This document shows, piece after piece, positions 61,947 through 64,000 of a DNA stretch of 64,000 nt. Positions within the stretch are counted from its first letter, which is position 1; every line of letters starts with the position of its first letter. The position numbers and the translations under genes are program-made. Source of the stretch: an uncultured Desulfomonile sp. (GTDB lineage Bacteria; Desulfobacterota; Desulfomonilia; Desulfomonilales; Desulfomonilaceae); NCBI GenBank assembly GCA_903952205.1, contig CAJBEZ010000036.1:124001-188000 (forward strand), written 5' to 3'. Under the pieces are notes generated by a model. It was not told the origin of the DNA, made no database searches, and saw nothing but the letters and a program-made list of their open reading frames with translations.

Positions 61947-62385
61947 ATTAAAATTATGAACTCGTCATTATTCACAAGCATGGAATTACGTATCTAATCA
62001 TACCAAATAACGCCAAAAAACTCAATTCCAGGATACTGATAACGCCTTCATTGTCATATTTCATGAGGGAGCGGATGTTCAAATTAATCCCCAGTATTGA
62101 AATCAATTGATGGACCCAGCCCTCATTGGAATTCAGATTTAGATTCATAAAATGATGAGATCACATCGCTCCACGACAAATTGAAGAATATGACTAAATT
62201 TGACGCTGTCAAGTAATTTTCGTTTTTTGCGCCCGAAAGGTTTCCCACTCCGACAAGTCTTTCACTGTTTATGAGACTCGATATTGAAAATAAGGGCTCA
62301 TCGTGTTAGAGGGTTCGCGAAGCCATTAGGCAATAGACTAGAATTGATTCAATTAAAGGAATTCTTCGAAGGATTCGAATAAAAA
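61947..62385. other. Divergent intergenic region, 439 bases
   Basis: Between two divergent genes. It is AT-rich with short palindromes (AATTGATTCAATT, TTCGAA twice) near the murF start, and no RNA gene or open frame with a ribosome site. No promoter stands out. Confidence 0.5.
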
Positions 62386-64000
62386 ATGTCCCATACTCCG
62401 AATCAGGAAGAACTCACCGGGTCAATCACCGGACATTGCGCCAACTCAAATGTCGCGAAGACACCGGTTATTGAAAATCACAATTTCATGGACTTGGATC
62501 AAATTATAAAAGTCATCAATCCTGCACGTCTCCAAGGGCCAGACTATGGACCGGTTTGTGGAGTTTCGATCGACACGAGGAAACCTATTGGCGACAATCA
62601 CATTTTTTGGGCGCTCAAGGGTCCTCACTTCAATGGCGGAGACTTCGCCCTGGAGGCCATAAAGTTAGGGGCCAAGGTAGTCGTGGCAGATCGGTCTGAT
62701 CTCTTCGAAAAAAAATTGCCTCAAGAGATAACGATTTTAGAAACTCACGATACTTTAGCCGCCCTCCAGAAACTTGCCTCTTACTATAGAAACCAGTTTG
62801 ATATTCCCGTCATAGGCATTACCGGCAGCAACGGAAAGACGCTCGTCAAGGAAATGTTGGCGGCCATACTGTGCCTGGATCGAAAAACGTATAGATCTCC
62901 ACTTTCTTATAATACACAGATAGGCGCCGCTCTGGCGCTTTTGGGAATCCGGCGTGAACACGAAATTGCGATCATTGAGGCCGGCATAAGCTTACCAGGA
63001 GAGATGGAGAGACTTGAACGAATGATCCGACCGGATCATGGAGTTTTAACTGTTATCAGTAAGGCGCACATCGGTGGACTTCAAAGTCTGGAGAACACCC
63101 TTGAACAAAAGGTAAAGCTATTCGCAAATTTTACCGCCGATTCTTTTTTGGCGCTTAACGCCGATGACCGTCTAAGCATGGGGTACGCTGCGGTGGCTAC
63201 AGGTAAGGTCGTAACTTTCGGTTTTTCTGAAAATGCGGACGTGCGCGCGATCGATCCAAAACCTCTGCCGGACAAGGGGCACAGCTTCTTGATGAAGATC
63301 TTTCATGAAGAGACGGAAATACTTTTGCCGGTCGCCGGCCACTTCAACATTACAAACGCACTGGCGGCGGCGGCTTCCGCCAGGATGCTCGGCGCTCCAT
63401 TACATAATATAAAGAAGGGCCTGGAAGACTTTCGCCCTTCGCCGATGAGATTGGAAATCCACACAACGGTGACAGGCGTCACTCTAATCAATGATACCTA
63501 TAATTCTGACCCGGCATCAGTTAAAGGCGCAATCGACGCCTTAACTAAAGTGGGAGAAGGCAGACGAAAAATAGCCATATTGAGTGAAATGCTGGATCTG
63601 GGGCTCCATAGCAGCGAGGAACACGTGGCCGTGGGCAAAGATGTGGCGAAGGCAGGCATAGATCATCTTATAACAGTGGGCGAAAACGCTGAATTGATCG
63701 GTAACGCAGCCTTGAAGGAGGGAATGAAACCAGGGAATATTGCGCATGCGCGCACCTACAGCGAAGCGGCAAAGGAACTCGAGAGAGTAATGAATCGTGG
63801 AGATGTCGTCCTTTTCAAAGGCTCCCGGTGGTTTCGGCTGGAACGTCTTGCGAGGGAAATGGTAGGGTCAATAGGTCCCACTCGATTACTAGTCGATCTG
63901 GACGCAATTGCCGCCAATATTAAAAAGATTAGGGCCATTGTGGGGGACTCTGTTGAAATAATGTCGGTTGTAAAAGGCTTCGGTTATGGAAATGATTCTA
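62386..64000 (+). CDS. murF: MurF-alanine racemase fusion, 3' end outside the window
   Basis: 538 codons are visible and the frame stays open to the window end. Residues about 38-480 are MurF, which joins D-Ala-D-Ala to the muramoyl tripeptide: ATP site TGSNGKT at 146-152, NDTYNSDPAS at 369-378, and SEMLDLG. Without a break, an alanine racemase domain begins near 498 (LLVDLDAIAANI), and its PLP-binding Lys530 lies in VVKGFGYG. This fusion is known mainly from Bacteroidetes. ATG 62386 gives a 34-residue lead; ATG 62488 is the alternative. AAGGA lies 13 bases before 62386. Confidence 0.93.
   Translation, partial: MSHTPNQEELTGSITGHCANSNVAKTPVIENHNFMDLDQIIKVINPARLQGPDYGPVCGVSIDTRKPIGDNHIFWALKGPHFNGGDFALEAIKLGAKVVVADRSDLFEKKLPQEITILETHDTLAALQKLASYYRNQFDIPVIGITGSNGKTLVKEMLAAILCLDRKTYRSPLSYNTQIGAALALLGIRREHEIAIIEAGISLPGEMERLERMIRPDHGVLTVISKAHIGGLQSLENTLEQKVKLFANFTADSFLALNADDRLSMGYAAVATGKVVTFGFSENADVRAIDPKPLPDKGHSFLMKIFHEETEILLPVAGHFNITNALAAAASARMLGAPLHNIKKGLEDFRPSPMRLEIHTTVTGVTLINDTYNSDPASVKGAIDALTKVGEGRRKIAILSEMLDLGLHSSEEHVAVGKDVAKAGIDHLITVGENAELIGNAALKEGMKPGNIAHARTYSEAAKELERVMNRGDVVLFKGSRWFRLERLAREMVGSIGPTRLLVDLDAIAANIKKIRAIVGDSVEIMSVVKGFGYGNDS

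Overview
The window is a chromosomal stretch of a dissimilatory sulfate reducer. It opens inside dsrB (beta subunit of dissimilatory sulfite reductase), followed directly by dsrD, a pair found in sulfate- and sulfite-reducing bacteria. Heptose synthesis for LPS (hldE), lipoproteins with lipoboxes, a LolA-like protein, many B12/radical-SAM enzymes, anaerobic-type fatty or aromatic acid genes and a base composition in the mid-40s percent G+C (estimated by eye) fit a Gram-negative member of the Desulfobacterota (old Deltaproteobacteria), in the general neighbourhood of Syntrophobacterales/Desulfomonile. I cannot name the species. There are no insertion sequences, phage genes, CRISPR arrays or rRNA genes.

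Layout. 0-1.1 kb: dsrB (5' cut by the window edge) and dsrD. 1.2-5.9 kb (minus): a PrmA-like methyltransferase, RNase G, and a radical-SAM/DUF2344 fusion protein. 6-7.8 kb (plus): a small membrane protein and an acyl-CoA synthetase (NDP-forming) alpha-type protein. 7.9-11.3 kb (minus): glycosyltransferase, moaA and a ThiD-ThiN fusion. 11.4 kb: hldE. 12.9-16.2 kb: a SUMF1-TPR-PDZ protein, a repetitive Ser-rich secreted protein with its own terminator, and a lipoprotein. 16.4-22.9 kb (minus): Aquifex-type aconitase, MBL hydrolase, double hot-dog protein, thiolase, asd and a small exported protein. 23.3-24.7 kb (plus): LolA-like protein and a lipoprotein.

24.7-36 kb is one long minus-strand run of 13 genes rich in signalling: a sensor kinase, three stand-alone receivers, a kinase-like protein reduced to its dimerisation/His domain, TauE/SafE and DUF1634-like membrane proteins, a CBS protein, a lipoprotein, a radical-SAM protein, a thioredoxin-like [2Fe-2S] protein, a Cache-HAMP-REC-PAS regulator and a SpoIIE-type phosphatase. 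36.5-43.8 kb (minus) is a branched-chain-amino-acid-type ABC transporter (livM-livH-extra gene-livK-livG-livF) ending in an acyl-CoA synthetase, which suggests uptake and CoA activation of an organic acid. 43.9-46.9 kb (minus): a SPASM radical-SAM enzyme overlapping a UbiA prenyltransferase, and a SYLF protein. 47-50 kb: orphan periplasmic binding protein, rpmA, rplU, pgpA.

49.8-58.3 kb is an accessory-looking block: phosphatase, SAM methyltransferase, two glycosyltransferase-like proteins, two B12-binding-type radical-SAM enzymes and a large GNAT-like protein. I regard it as the best candidate for an undescribed biosynthetic system (glycan or lipid modification). It ends at an initiator tRNA-Met with a good promoter and terminator. 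The tail holds a CBS-CBS-ACT protein with a macro-domain protein, a LysE exporter, a NAGPA-like secreted protein, and the first 538 codons of an in-frame MurF-alanine racemase fusion that runs off the window.
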